A DNA stretch of 25,052 nucleotides from Bacteroidales bacterium (GTDB lineage: Bacteria > Bacteroidota > Bacteroidia > Bacteroidales > UBA7960). The stretch is taken from the NCBI GenBank assembly GCA_003557965.1, contig PWND01000180.1:1-25052 (forward strand). Direction: 5' to 3'. Under the pieces are notes generated by a model. That model was not told the DNA's origin. It did no database searches and worked only from the letters and a program-made list of their open reading frames with translations. Position 1 is the first letter of the stretch, and every line of letters starts with the position of its first letter. The position numbers and the translations under genes were made by a program. Below, in pieces: positions 9,201 to 16,981 of this stretch.

Positions 9201-10539
9201 TCTCAAGAGGTGTGTATCCCCAAGGCTCATAATATGAGGGGAATGCAGATAAGTCCATTCCTATAAGAGCAGAATAATAGTTTAGGTTTACTGCACCATC
9301 CTGTTCGTTAAGGTATGCGGGAATAAAAACCACTTTTACGTTATCATCAGGACGATTTCTCAGCCCTGCCTTTTTTAATCGGAAAATGATAGGGTCTGAG
9401 TTAATATCAACAAGCTTATGTGTTGAGATTTCATTTTCTAAAGGCTTTGAAAAATCAGGTTTCTCAATTCTGCTAACGACTTCCGGCCTTACACCTGTTT
9501 GGTTTGCAGGAATGAAAATATATGCAACAACAGGTTGCTTTAGCTCCTTTTTATTTATTTCGCCCAATGCGTCAATAAATAAATCTATACCTTTATTTTT
9601 AAATTCATACCTTCCACTTGTGCAAATCATGAAAGCATTATCCGGGATTTTTTGGTTTGTAAGCCCTTGTGCCACTTTTAACAACCTTTCCCTGGCTACT
9701 TTTCTTTTCTCAAAAAACTCTCCGGTACCAGGCAAAAAGGAATTATCAAATCCATTAGGAGTAACTACGTCAGGCCTTTTGCCAATAATTTTTTCACATT
9801 CATGGGCAGTTATTTCGCTCACTGTTGTGAAAACGTCACAGTATTTTGCTGCTGTTTTTTCCATACTGTTTTTCGAAACTACACCAAGCTCATTAGCTTT
9901 GCTTTCAGCATTAATATTGTCAAGCTGAGAGTAAAGTTTCATGCCGTGTCCTGCAATTGATCTTCCAAGTGTTGTGGCATGTGTTGTGAATATTTTTGCA
10001 GCTTGTGGTAATTTGTCATGAAGATACAGTACGCCTGAACCTGTCATCCACTCATGGAAGTGTGTAACCATTTTATCTTTAGCAGAAATATGGTATTCAT
10101 AAAAGCTTTCGATTGCTTTTGCAGCAGCATAGCCAAACATAGCCGGCTCAGTATAATCCCATTGGCCGCTTAATGAGTTAAGCCCGTATTTTAACCAAAA
10201 ATCAGTAAATATTTTATCTTTATCAGAAAACAACGGGGTAAAGTCAACCAAAAATGCTATAGGCTGGCCGGGGATGTTCCACCTTCCAATCCTGATATTC
10301 AAGCCCTCTTTAGCCGCCTGTTTTCTCCATGCCCTGTATATATTCTTATCTTCAATAAATTCAGGATTTACATGAGTCTCTTTCCATACATCAGGCCCGA
10401 TACATATATAATTATCATTAAACTTTTCTGAAAGGATTAGCGCTTTGGTGCTTAAAACGGTGTGGATACCACCAATTTTATTGCATACTTCCCAGCTTAC
10501 CTCAAATATGTAATCAGGGCTTTTATAATTATCTGACAT
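6250..10539 (-). CDS. Fusion of GT3 glycogen synthase and GT35 alpha-glucan phosphorylase
   Basis: 1429 residues, cytoplasmic. Residues 1-560 are a eukaryote-like GT3 glycogen synthase: EVSWEVCNKIGGIHTVL (13-29), TPNGFD (260-265), GRYEFKNKGIDLF (309-321) and YYEPWGYTPLES (436-447), with the catalytic E-x7-E pair at E438 and E446. It transfers glucose from a nucleotide sugar to the glycogen chain end. A linker (about 560-595) leads to a short-type alpha-glucan phosphorylase: DUF3417-like start (NLWWTWNYEAEELF, 611-624), GGLGVLAGDYLKQASDD (704-720), EGHAAFAG, THTPVPAGHD, VTNGVHYG, FARRFATYKRAH, and EASGTSGQK with the pyridoxal-phosphate Lys at 1185. A beta-rich tail follows (about 1320-1429). 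Both active sites look intact, so one polypeptide appears able to build and phosphorolyse glycogen. There is no internal stop or restart signal at the junction. It follows the GH57 gene after 205 bases in which I see no clear promoter or terminator. Confidence 0.93.
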   Translation of the reverse strand: MSDNYKSPDYIFEVSWEVCNKIGGIHTVLSTKALILSEKFNDNYICIGPDVWKETHVNPEFIEDKNIYRAWRKQAAKEGLNIRIGRWNIPGQPIAFLVDFTPLFSDKDKIFTDFWLKYGLNSLSGQWDYTEPAMFGYAAAKAIESFYEYHISAKDKMVTHFHEWMTGSGVLYLHDKLPQAAKIFTTHATTLGRSIAGHGMKLYSQLDNINAESKANELGVVSKNSMEKTAAKYCDVFTTVSEITAHECEKIIGKRPDVVTPNGFDNSFLPGTGEFFEKRKVARERLLKVAQGLTNQKIPDNAFMICTSGRYEFKNKGIDLFIDALGEINKKELKQPVVAYIFIPANQTGVRPEVVSRIEKPDFSKPLENEISTHKLVDINSDPIIFRLKKAGLRNRPDDNVKVVFIPAYLNEQDGAVNLNYYSALIGMDLSAFPSYYEPWGYTPLESLAFKVPTITTTLAGFGLWAKQNFPDPGKAIAVVERNDNNDDEAKNNIIKFISECCCSEEAGILVKEHENDDNPLVHKSLADARHKCSEIANAALWNNLVDNYFKAFHKAIEKAELRSDLYKGKRLPVKVSEISATPKIKPKWKKILVETNIPKEVSQIQKIAKNLWWTWNYEAEELFEMIDPKLWEKSQKNPIVLIDNLTVEHFDKIINDKDFLDKYNTVVDKFDKYIEEGKNKKPGKIAYLSMEYGLHTSVKIYSGGLGVLAGDYLKQASDDNFNLIGIGLLYRYGYFTQNLTVSGEQMATYHPHNFAHMAAIPVRDKDNKWVKISIAFPGRTLHAKVWKIEVGRIPLYLLDTDIPENNSADRFITHQLYGGDWENRFKQEFLLGIGGIRLLDAINEEPDIYHCNEGHAAFAGLERLRKLVQDEKLSFYEAKEVVRSTSLFTTHTPVPAGHDFFSEDMLRTYMPHYAERLGISWEAFMSLGKMDTSNPNEDFSMSVLAAKLSQEVNGVSKIHGKVSRKMFNNIFPGYFPEELHISHVTNGVHYGTWTAKEWQQLYEENFGEDFHKDISNPKAWEKIYDIDDKKIWNIINLQRIKLKEYIKNRLTSNLSVRPTNPKVIYQIIEAMDDRVLTVGFARRFATYKRAHLIFNDLERLSKLVNNPDMPVQFIYAGKAHPADKAGQDLIKHIIEISQKPEFMGKVVFLEDYDMELGAALTRGVDLWLNTPTRPLEASGTSGQKAVLNGIMNFSVLDGWWAEGYQQKAGWAIKEEKTYDNQDFQNELDAETIYSTFENEIIPLFYDRNEENIPLQWVKWVKNNIAKIAPHFTNKRMLDDYNNQFYKPLLERGKIILDNNFEKARELSHWKNEIARDWENIEVKSKSIIDTSDKSLLLGEKFYAKIVLDLGEVNPDYIGVEVVFTQESFNDMELDMVEEMSKTDINGSLVTYECEVTAKKAGIYKYAFRIFPKNPLMEHRQDFSLIKWI

Positions 10540-10744
10540 AATTCATTAGTTTTAATTATTAATACTTTTTTTCCAAAAAACTTGTGAAAATACAAAAAAA
10601 ATGCAAGTTAGAAGTTGTTTTTTTTCAGAAGATGTTCACAATCTTTTAATACATTAGAGTAGAAGCCATTTGGCATAATTCAAAACAATTCCCAAAATAT
10701 ATTTTTATAAAAACACATTTAAAAATGCCTAAAATAGCAATAGC

Positions 10745-12097
10745 TTACTTCTTTACTGAAGCTTTTTTAGTTTTAGCTTTTTTAGACGTCGCTTTTTTAG
10801 TCGTAGTTTTTTTAGCTGTAGTTTTTTTTGTTACAGTCTTTTTCGCTTTTACTGAAGCGCTTTTTTCTTCTTTCAGGCCAGGTGCTTTTTTACTTTGATT
10901 TTCATTAATCTTATATTTTTCATCCACAAGAATAATAAAATCAGATAACACATTCATATAGTTAATAAAGGCTTCGTAAGGAGAATTGTAAGGATTAAAG
11001 TACTTATGTACTTCTCCATCAGAAAACCATTTAGTACACATATAGTAAAAATTATCACTGGTTTGAAGATACCTCCACATTTTAATGATTTCTTCATCAT
11101 TACATTTTTTTACTTTATCTTCAATAGAGTAAAGTTTATTAAAAGCTTCATCCTGCAACTCATTGCCAAGCCATGCTGTCAGGTCTCTTTCTTCGTCTGC
11201 CCATGAAATTGGGTATGGTATATGCAATGGAGAGACAGTTTGAAGAGAGTTTGAAACTTCAGATAAGGTACTAAAGGAGTAATCGGAAGATTTAATTATT
11301 GAACCAGGCAGAGCATTTAGAAAATCAAAAATGCCGGTTTCTGCCCATTGGTGTTCTCCAAAAGTTTCATAATCCATAAACAGGTTTACGACTTCAGTTT
11401 TAGGGCTGAGAGCATTAAGCCATTTAGTATATTTTTCTGTTGTAAGCGGCCATTCACTCCATCTTTTTTCCGAAAATCTGAAAGCAATATCATCTGATAA
11501 CTGAAAGTTTTTAAGAAGAAGCTTGAGCTTAGGGTTTGCAGCACTACAGTACATTAGGTTGGGGCTTTTCCATCCCAGTACATGTTTAGCTCCTTCAGTA
11601 ATCATAGTTTTATAACCCATATCAAAAACCATATTACCAATATCATCAGAGTATATGAGCTCTGTGTTTCTGAAGACCTTTGGTTTTTGTCCGAAAAGTT
11701 TTTCAATTTTTTCGGAATGCATTTTAACTTGCTTTTTAAACTCGCTTTTGCTTTTTAGTGAAGACAGTGAATGATAATATGTTTCAGCTAAAAACTCTAC
11801 TGCTCCTGTATTAGCAAGTTTTTTAAAGCTTTCAATAACTTCCGGGGCATATAACTCAAATTGCTCCAAAGCAATACCGCTTATACTGAAGTTAACTTTA
11901 AATTTATTGCCATGTTTTTTTATATTTTCTAACAGGATTTTATTAGCTGGCAAATAGCATTTTTCAGCAATTTGCTGCATAATGAAGCTATTAGCATAAT
12001 CATCAAAGTATTCGTGGCTATTCCCAATGTCAAAAAACCTGTATGTTCTAAGCCTGTATGGTTGGTGAACATGAAAGTACAAACAAATATGTTTCAT
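10745..12097 (-). CDS. GH57 alpha-amylase-type glycoside hydrolase with Lys-rich tail
   Basis: 450 residues, no signal peptide, so probably acting on intracellular glycogen. GH57 motifs are visible in order: HQPY (11-14), SGIALEQ (73-79), RNTELIYSDD with the nucleophile E146, and MDYETFGEH with the acid/base D242. The family includes alpha-amylases, 4-alpha-glucanotransferases and branching enzymes. The length and the MDYETFGEH form favour the alpha-amylase group, and I see no sign of the longer branching-enzyme architecture, but specificity is inferred. Residues about 405-450 are a highly basic tail of Lys, Thr, Ala and Ser outside the catalytic domain. The gene starts 31 bases after the GT4 stop and is probably co-transcribed with it. 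No Shine-Dalgarno tract precedes the ATG. Confidence 0.88.
   Translation of the reverse strand: MKHICLYFHVHQPYRLRTYRFFDIGNSHEYFDDYANSFIMQQIAEKCYLPANKILLENIKKHGNKFKVNFSISGIALEQFELYAPEVIESFKKLANTGAVEFLAETYYHSLSSLKSKSEFKKQVKMHSEKIEKLFGQKPKVFRNTELIYSDDIGNMVFDMGYKTMITEGAKHVLGWKSPNLMYCSAANPKLKLLLKNFQLSDDIAFRFSEKRWSEWPLTTEKYTKWLNALSPKTEVVNLFMDYETFGEHQWAETGIFDFLNALPGSIIKSSDYSFSTLSEVSNSLQTVSPLHIPYPISWADEERDLTAWLGNELQDEAFNKLYSIEDKVKKCNDEEIIKMWRYLQTSDNFYYMCTKWFSDGEVHKYFNPYNSPYEAFINYMNVLSDFIILVDEKYKINENQSKKAPGLKEEKSASVKAKKTVTKKTTAKKTTTKKATSKKAKTKKASVKK
10748..10843 (-). repeat. 15-bp repeats encoding KKxxx pentads in the GH57 tail
   Basis: The last 32 codons read as six pentads beginning with two lysines (KKTVT, KKTTA, KKTTT, KKATS, KKAKT, KKASV) plus a final KK. 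The DNA shows repeated AAAAAA-type codon pairs every 15 bases. The composition resembles histone H1-like or AlgP-like tails. The copies have diverged at DNA level, unlike the rpsA repeat. Confidence 0.85.
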
Positions 12098-12128
12098 TGC
12101 TTAGTATAATTAAAAATGTTACATTTCT

Positions 12129-13427
12129 TTAATTTCTGCTTTTAGCAGTTTCTTCATATATTTCTTTTACTTTTAGCCCGGCATTATCCCATTTTATATT
12201 ATCAACTTCTTCTTTTCCATAAGTTTTAAACATGCCGGGTAATGAAGAGTAATGCAATAAGCCATAAATAGCGTCTGCCATAGCGTCAATATCCCAAAAA
12301 TCAACTTTTATTGCATGCTTTAATATTTCAGCAACACCTGATTGTTTTGAAATAATAACAGGTACATTACTTCTCATTGCTTCCAGCGGTGATATTCCAA
12401 AGGGTTCAGATACTGAAGGCATTACATATACATCGCTTAATCCAAACATTTTATCCACGTCATCGCCTCTTAAAAATCCGGTAAAATGGAATTTATCAGC
12501 AATGCCTAACCTGGCAACTCTTCTTATCATTTTATTGAGCAAGTCACCACTTCCGGCCATTACAAACCTAACATTTGAATCTCTTTGCAGTACTTTGTAG
12601 GCAGCTTCAATAAAATATTCCGGCCCTTTTTGGTAAGTAATCCTTCCTAAAAAGGTGACAACTTTTTCTTTTATGTTTTTTTCAGTATCAGCATACAGGT
12701 TATCTTCATTAGGCTCAACTCCGTTATGTACTGTAGTAACTTTTTCGGGGTCAACACCATACCTGTTAATAACAGTATTCCTGGTAAGGTTGCTTACAGC
12801 TATTACTTTGTCTGCAGCATGCATGCCGGTTCTTTCTATATTGTAAACATTTTGATTGATGTTTTCGCCTGACCTGTCGAACTCTGTTGCATGCATATGA
12901 ACAACCAAAGGTTTACCACTTACTCTTTTTGCTTCGATTCCGGCATAATAAGTAAGCCAGTCGTGTGAATGAATTATATCAAATTCATGCTGATTGGCAA
13001 TAGATGCAGCTATCAGGGCATATCTTTTTACTTCATCTATAAGAGTTTTACCATATCCGCCTGAAAAAGTGAATTTTTGGGATTTAAAGTCTTTTTTATC
13101 AATAGTAGAATACTTTGTCTCTTCTTGTTTTTCAATCATTTCAAAGTATTCCTCTTCAGATGTATAAGGCATTAAGGTAGAGTCTATTTCTAAAAAAGAT
13201 GTTTTATCCCAATGTTCTTTATAAATCTCATCAGCAATGTTTACTTCTATATCACTGGCATTTACCAGTTTTATTCTTCCGGGATTTTCATCTCCGTATG
13301 CCTTAGGTACAACGAAGATTATCTCAACACCGCTTTTGTTAAGAGCTTTGGTAAGCCCATAGCATGCAGTTCCTAATCCTCCGGATATGTGAGGTGGAAA
13401 TTCCCAACCAAACATTAATACTCTCAT
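12129..13427 (-). CDS. GT4 glycosyltransferase of the glycogen cluster
   Basis: 432 residues with a two-Rossmann GT-B fold. The N-terminal domain starts MRVLMFGWEFPPHISGGLG and carries HSHDW (153-157) and HMHATEFDRS. The C-terminal domain carries GRITYQKGPEY (261-271, with the nucleotide-sugar-binding R262 and K267), AGSGD, and SEPFGISPLEAM with the E-x7-E pair E341/E349. The N-terminal glycine loop is SGGLG, not the KTGGLxD of GT5 GlgA, so I call GT4. Its start lies 2 bases after the stop of the debranching gene, strong evidence for an operon, and GH57 follows after 31 bases. The context suggests an alpha-glucan substrate, for instance as a second synthase or a primer-forming enzyme; donor and acceptor cannot be read from the sequence. 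Confidence 0.88.
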   Translation of the reverse strand: MRVLMFGWEFPPHISGGLGTACYGLTKALNKSGVEIIFVVPKAYGDENPGRIKLVNASDIEVNIADEIYKEHWDKTSFLEIDSTLMPYTSEEEYFEMIEKQEETKYSTIDKKDFKSQKFTFSGGYGKTLIDEVKRYALIAASIANQHEFDIIHSHDWLTYYAGIEAKRVSGKPLVVHMHATEFDRSGENINQNVYNIERTGMHAADKVIAVSNLTRNTVINRYGVDPEKVTTVHNGVEPNEDNLYADTEKNIKEKVVTFLGRITYQKGPEYFIEAAYKVLQRDSNVRFVMAGSGDLLNKMIRRVARLGIADKFHFTGFLRGDDVDKMFGLSDVYVMPSVSEPFGISPLEAMRSNVPVIISKQSGVAEILKHAIKVDFWDIDAMADAIYGLLHYSSLPGMFKTYGKEEVDNIKWDNAGLKVKEIYEETAKSRN

Positions 13428-13429
13428 AA

Positions 13430-15403
13430 CTACTTCTTCTTTATATTTTTCTTTTTTGTTTTTTTAATATGCTCAATCATATTGCTAATTCTTAGCAAAG
13501 CAGCAACACTGGGTGCAAAGGAGATTGCACCGCATGAGTTATGTGGCGGGTCTCCTTCATGTATTTCAGACATAGTGCCAACACCTCTTTCGTTAATTGC
13601 ACTTTCAAAATCATCATATATTTTTTCCAACTGCTTTATAGCAGACTCTTTGTAAATGTTAAACAATGCTTGAGCGAAATGTTCTGATAACCATGGCCAT
13701 ACAGTGCCCTGGTGCATAGAGCAATTTCTTTGTATGTGATTCCCTTTGCATATCCCTTTATATTTGGGGTCTTGTGGGGAAAGAGTTCGTAATCCTTTAG
13801 CAGTATGTAATTGCTTATAACAAAATTCAATAATTGTTTTACAGGTTAAATCGTTAATTGGCCTGTATTGTAGTGATGCAGCAATTACCTGGTTTGGCCT
13901 TATATCGTAATTTTGTATACCATCAGCAACAAAATCGGCAAGGTAGCCTTTGTCATTAATCCAAAAAACATTCATGAATGATTGCGGTATTCTGTTTACA
14001 ATACTATCCCAGGTTTTTATAAAATCTTTATCATTTGCAGATTTAGCCAACTCTATAGCAAAGCAAACAGCATTATACCACAGAGAATTTACTTCTACAA
14101 CGTAACCATACCTTGGTGTAACGCATACCCCGTCTGTTTGGCAATTCATCCAAGTGTGGCCTGCGGCTTCTTTTAAAGAGTATAGCAGCCCATTATCATG
14201 CATCCTGATATTTTGTAAATTGCAATTTTTGTAGCTATCAAGTATAAGTTTTATTACTTTTTTATACTTTTTCCAGGTTTCTTTTTTGTTTTTACTATGA
14301 TTAACATATTGCTGTAAAGACCAAATAAACCAAAGAGCAGTATCAACAGAATTGTATGTTGTTTTATTTCCTTTGCCGGTTTCAGGAAATAGCGGCCCAT
14401 TCATCCTGGAAATCATTGTATCAAAAGCCTCAGTAAATTCGTCAGGTTTGTTGATTGATAAAGTCAGCCCCGGTAATGCTATAAAAGTAAACCTTCCAAT
14501 ACTGTCGTACCAAGGATATCCTGTAATGATGCTGAGTTCGTTATCTCTTTTTGAAATAAACTGCTCTGCAGAATTTTCAAGACAATTCTTAAAATTATTA
14601 CGAGGGACTCTTTCTGATAATTCTTTATTAAATGACCTGCTTAAGCCTAAAGGTTTTACTTCTTTCGTTCCTGCTGAAAAAATGATGCTTTCGCCTCTTT
14701 TTATATCAATTTCAAAAAAGCCCGGAACGTATAAATCCTCATTAAATTCATACCCCCTGTTTTTCTCCTGCATGTATTCGATATCTCTATACCAGTCCGG
14801 TACATGAACATATTCACCTCCATTTTTTGATATTTGCATGTACAGGTAGGAGTAGCCTTCATACATTTTCACCTTTATGCCGTTAGGAATATTTTCATAT
14901 TTTGTATTTAGGTCAATATTTTGCTTACTAAGAACGTGTCGGTTTCTGAAAGCAAGGAATGGCTTTATACGTAGCCGTGTAGGCGACTTAGCTTCTACAA
15001 GAGTATATTTTATAAGAATTCGCTCTTCATGCTTTACCAGCATCATTTCTTTAGTAAGAATAACTCCACCAACTCTGAATGTAATTTTAGGAATAATTTC
15101 AGCGGAAAAATCCCTGATGTATTTATGGCCTTTTGGGTTGTATGTATTGTGATATTTATTAATTCCAATATTAAATTCAGCTTCTCTTTGAATAACTGTT
15201 TCATCAACTTTGGATAATAAAACATGAGCCTCATCATCAAGCTGGGGTTGTGGGCAAATAAGCAAACCATGATATTTTCTTGTATTGCAGCCTACAATTG
15301 TTGTGCTTGAAAATGAACCAGCCCTGTTGCTTCTAACAAGCTCCCTATGTAATGAGTATTCTAAATTAATGAGTTGGTTTTTATCAAATTTAATATATCC
15401 CAT
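13430..15403 (-). CDS. Glycogen debranching-like protein (GH133 / GDE_C) with altered active-site motifs
   Basis: 657 residues, cytoplasmic. The N-terminal GDE_N part has GCNTRKYHGLL (38-48). The C-terminal (alpha/alpha)6 part has GYPWYDSIGRFTFIALPGL (295-313), VDTALWFIW (353-361), HTWMNCQTDG (416-425), TPRYGYVVEVNSLWYNA (429-445), RPNQVIAASL (502-511), GLRTLSPQDPKYKG (537-550), HQGTVWPW (564-571) and SEIHEGDPPH (612-621). The family removes alpha-1,6 branch glucose. Two residues differ from the family pattern as I know it: the GRD aspartate is F305 and the TWMD aspartate, the proposed general acid, is N420. The likely general base E613 is present. The usual QAWS after the PPH motif reads FAPS. 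The protein may therefore be a divergent or inactive member. It is first in the glycogen cluster and ends in a Lys-rich tail (KKTKKKNIKKK). Confidence 0.85.
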   Translation of the reverse strand: MGYIKFDKNQLINLEYSLHRELVRSNRAGSFSSTTIVGCNTRKYHGLLICPQPQLDDEAHVLLSKVDETVIQREAEFNIGINKYHNTYNPKGHKYIRDFSAEIIPKITFRVGGVILTKEMMLVKHEERILIKYTLVEAKSPTRLRIKPFLAFRNRHVLSKQNIDLNTKYENIPNGIKVKMYEGYSYLYMQISKNGGEYVHVPDWYRDIEYMQEKNRGYEFNEDLYVPGFFEIDIKRGESIIFSAGTKEVKPLGLSRSFNKELSERVPRNNFKNCLENSAEQFISKRDNELSIITGYPWYDSIGRFTFIALPGLTLSINKPDEFTEAFDTMISRMNGPLFPETGKGNKTTYNSVDTALWFIWSLQQYVNHSKNKKETWKKYKKVIKLILDSYKNCNLQNIRMHDNGLLYSLKEAAGHTWMNCQTDGVCVTPRYGYVVEVNSLWYNAVCFAIELAKSANDKDFIKTWDSIVNRIPQSFMNVFWINDKGYLADFVADGIQNYDIRPNQVIAASLQYRPINDLTCKTIIEFCYKQLHTAKGLRTLSPQDPKYKGICKGNHIQRNCSMHQGTVWPWLSEHFAQALFNIYKESAIKQLEKIYDDFESAINERGVGTMSEIHEGDPPHNSCGAISFAPSVAALLRISNMIEHIKKTKKKNIKKK

Positions 15404-15441
15404 AGATTTAAATATGATATTAATTAATGAATAATATTTTA

Positions 15442-15495
15442 CTCAAGCCTGAGCAAAATTTTATATATTTTGCAAAGTTAATCTTTTTTAACTTT
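15442..15495 (-). promoter_or_regulatory. Stacked inverted repeats and candidate -7 box upstream of the glycogen cluster
   Basis: The 131-base gap before the debranching gene holds three adjacent inverted repeats: AAAGTTAA/TTAACTTT (15474-15495, 6-base loop), GCAAAAT/ATTTTGC (15453-15473, 7-base loop) and CTCA/TGAG (15442-15453). TAACTTTG (15480-15473, - strand) matches the phylum -7 consensus exactly, but I see no good -33 element. The first repeat could instead be the tail of a terminator for the TPR-SPOR gene. The gap is AT-rich, so chance repeats are possible. Confidence 0.3.
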
Positions 15496-15534
15496 AATTT
15501 GGTAATATAAAAATACAGAAATGCTTCAATATTG

Positions 15535-16920
15535 TTAATATAGGTTTTCATAAACAATTAGGAAGCAATCCGGGAAGTCATTCTTTCGTAGTTTATCTCT
15601 TAACAGCTCGGCTTTTATCCGGCTATCAAATTCTCCAACGATAAGCCTGTAGATTTTATTGTTATTTATTAATGAAACCTGTATAAATACTGGTTTGTTA
15701 AACTGAGCTTCATAAGCAGTAATTAGCGGAACTAAGTTATCAGTATTTGAATAACTTGCCAGTTGAACTCCAAAGCCAGAGGGCTTATGCTTTGCTAATT
15801 TTTTGTTATAAAATCCGGGTTTTAATGATTCAATTTTTATGACTTTGCTTTTGGCTGGTTTCTCCTTTATTTCCGTAGGCTGCTTTGTTTCCTCATCTTC
15901 AGAATGTTTTTTTTGTTTGCTTTCTTTTGTTTCAGGTGAAATGGGTTCTGAAATCATAGTCATCATAATCTCATCCTCTTTTTTTTCTTCTTCTGTAGTT
16001 TTTTCATCCCTGGTTCCAAAAAGAGAGGCAAAGTCAGGCATTGGCCTGCTATAATCTTCTTCTTTTCTTTTTGTAAGTGTAGTTTCACCTTTGGCTAAAT
16101 GGGGCTTTTCTGTATCTTTTTCGACTTGGCTTTTTGCCAGTTTATCAGCTAAGTTAATGTCTTCTTCAGATTTCTGTTGATTCCCGGTTTCTGCATGTGC
16201 AACGGCTCTTGCTTTTAATGCTTTAGCATATTCAGGGTTTATATCAATTGCTTTATCAAAATCACGAATAGCACCATAGAAATCCCTGGTTTCCATTCTT
16301 GCTACACCACTATAATAGTATGCAACTGGATTGTTCCTTAGGTCCATAGCAGCTCTGCGCAGATCACTTAAAGCTTCTTCATATTGCCCTAAATAATATA
16401 ATGCTTTGCCTCTGTATAAAAAACCTTCAATAAAAGAAGGGTTTAATCTGATAGCAATTTGAAAATCCTGCAAGGCTCTTGCATATTCATTGAGGTTCAT
16501 ATTGGCCTGTCCTCTTCTGTAGAAAGCCACAAAGTCGGGGTTAAGCTGTATAGCAGTTGTGTAGTCTTGTATTGCACCGGGATAATTACCGGTTTCAAAT
16601 TTGGCAATTCCTCTGAAATAGTGCGCCTGGTCAGAAAACTTGGGGTCTAATTCAATGCAAATAGTAAGGTCTGTTATAGCTTTATCATATTTCCCCAGTT
16701 CATTAAAAGATATTCCCCTGTATAAAAAAGCTTCAGCATAAATAGGGTTAAGCTTTATTGCTTCATTAAAATGTTCAAGCGCTTCTTCAAATTTATTTTC
16801 AGCACCTTTTTGCATACCTTGTCTGAATTCGGCCCTGGATTTGTTGACATTTTCTACACTTGGTTGTGCTGTAGCATTAAAAGCACATATCAGGATAATC
16901 AGGCAAACAGCTATTTTCAT
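15535..16920 (-). CDS. Secreted TPR-repeat protein with C-terminal SPOR domain
   Basis: 461 residues. Residues 1-18 are a signal peptide (short Lys start, hydrophobic core, ATA before Q19), so the protein is exported to the periplasm. About six consecutive TPR units cover residues 28-260, recognisable by repeats such as YAEAFLYRG...G.Y..AI.D...AI.L.P. A low-complexity Lys/Glu linker (about 265-370) follows, then a SPOR domain (about 381-456, starting GFGVQLASYS and containing YRLIVGEF). SPOR domains bind peptidoglycan stripped of stem peptides, usually at the division septum; TPRs recruit partners. The protein may therefore be a cell-wall-associated scaffold. It lies 61 bases after the stop of a sensor gene and could be transcribed with it. 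Its substrate or partner is unknown. Confidence 0.85.
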   Translation of the reverse strand: MKIAVCLIILICAFNATAQPSVENVNKSRAEFRQGMQKGAENKFEEALEHFNEAIKLNPIYAEAFLYRGISFNELGKYDKAITDLTICIELDPKFSDQAHYFRGIAKFETGNYPGAIQDYTTAIQLNPDFVAFYRRGQANMNLNEYARALQDFQIAIRLNPSFIEGFLYRGKALYYLGQYEEALSDLRRAAMDLRNNPVAYYYSGVARMETRDFYGAIRDFDKAIDINPEYAKALKARAVAHAETGNQQKSEEDINLADKLAKSQVEKDTEKPHLAKGETTLTKRKEEDYSRPMPDFASLFGTRDEKTTEEEKKEDEIMMTMISEPISPETKESKQKKHSEDEETKQPTEIKEKPAKSKVIKIESLKPGFYNKKLAKHKPSGFGVQLASYSNTDNLVPLITAYEAQFNKPVFIQVSLINNNKIYRLIVGEFDSRIKAELLRDKLRKNDFPDCFLIVYENLY

Positions 16921-16981
16921 TTTTATTATTTTAATTAATAAAATCCAAAATATTTAATAGTAAAGCTAAAAATAACAACTA

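Noticed and set aside
9386..9928. 180-residue + strand frame inside the fusion gene
   Set aside because: It lies opposite well-conserved GT3 sequence and shows no family resemblance.
12129..13427. GT4 gene as a GT5-type glycogen synthase (glgA)
   Set aside because: The KTGGLxD loop of GT5 is absent and the length is short; the synthase of this cluster is the GT3 half of the fusion.
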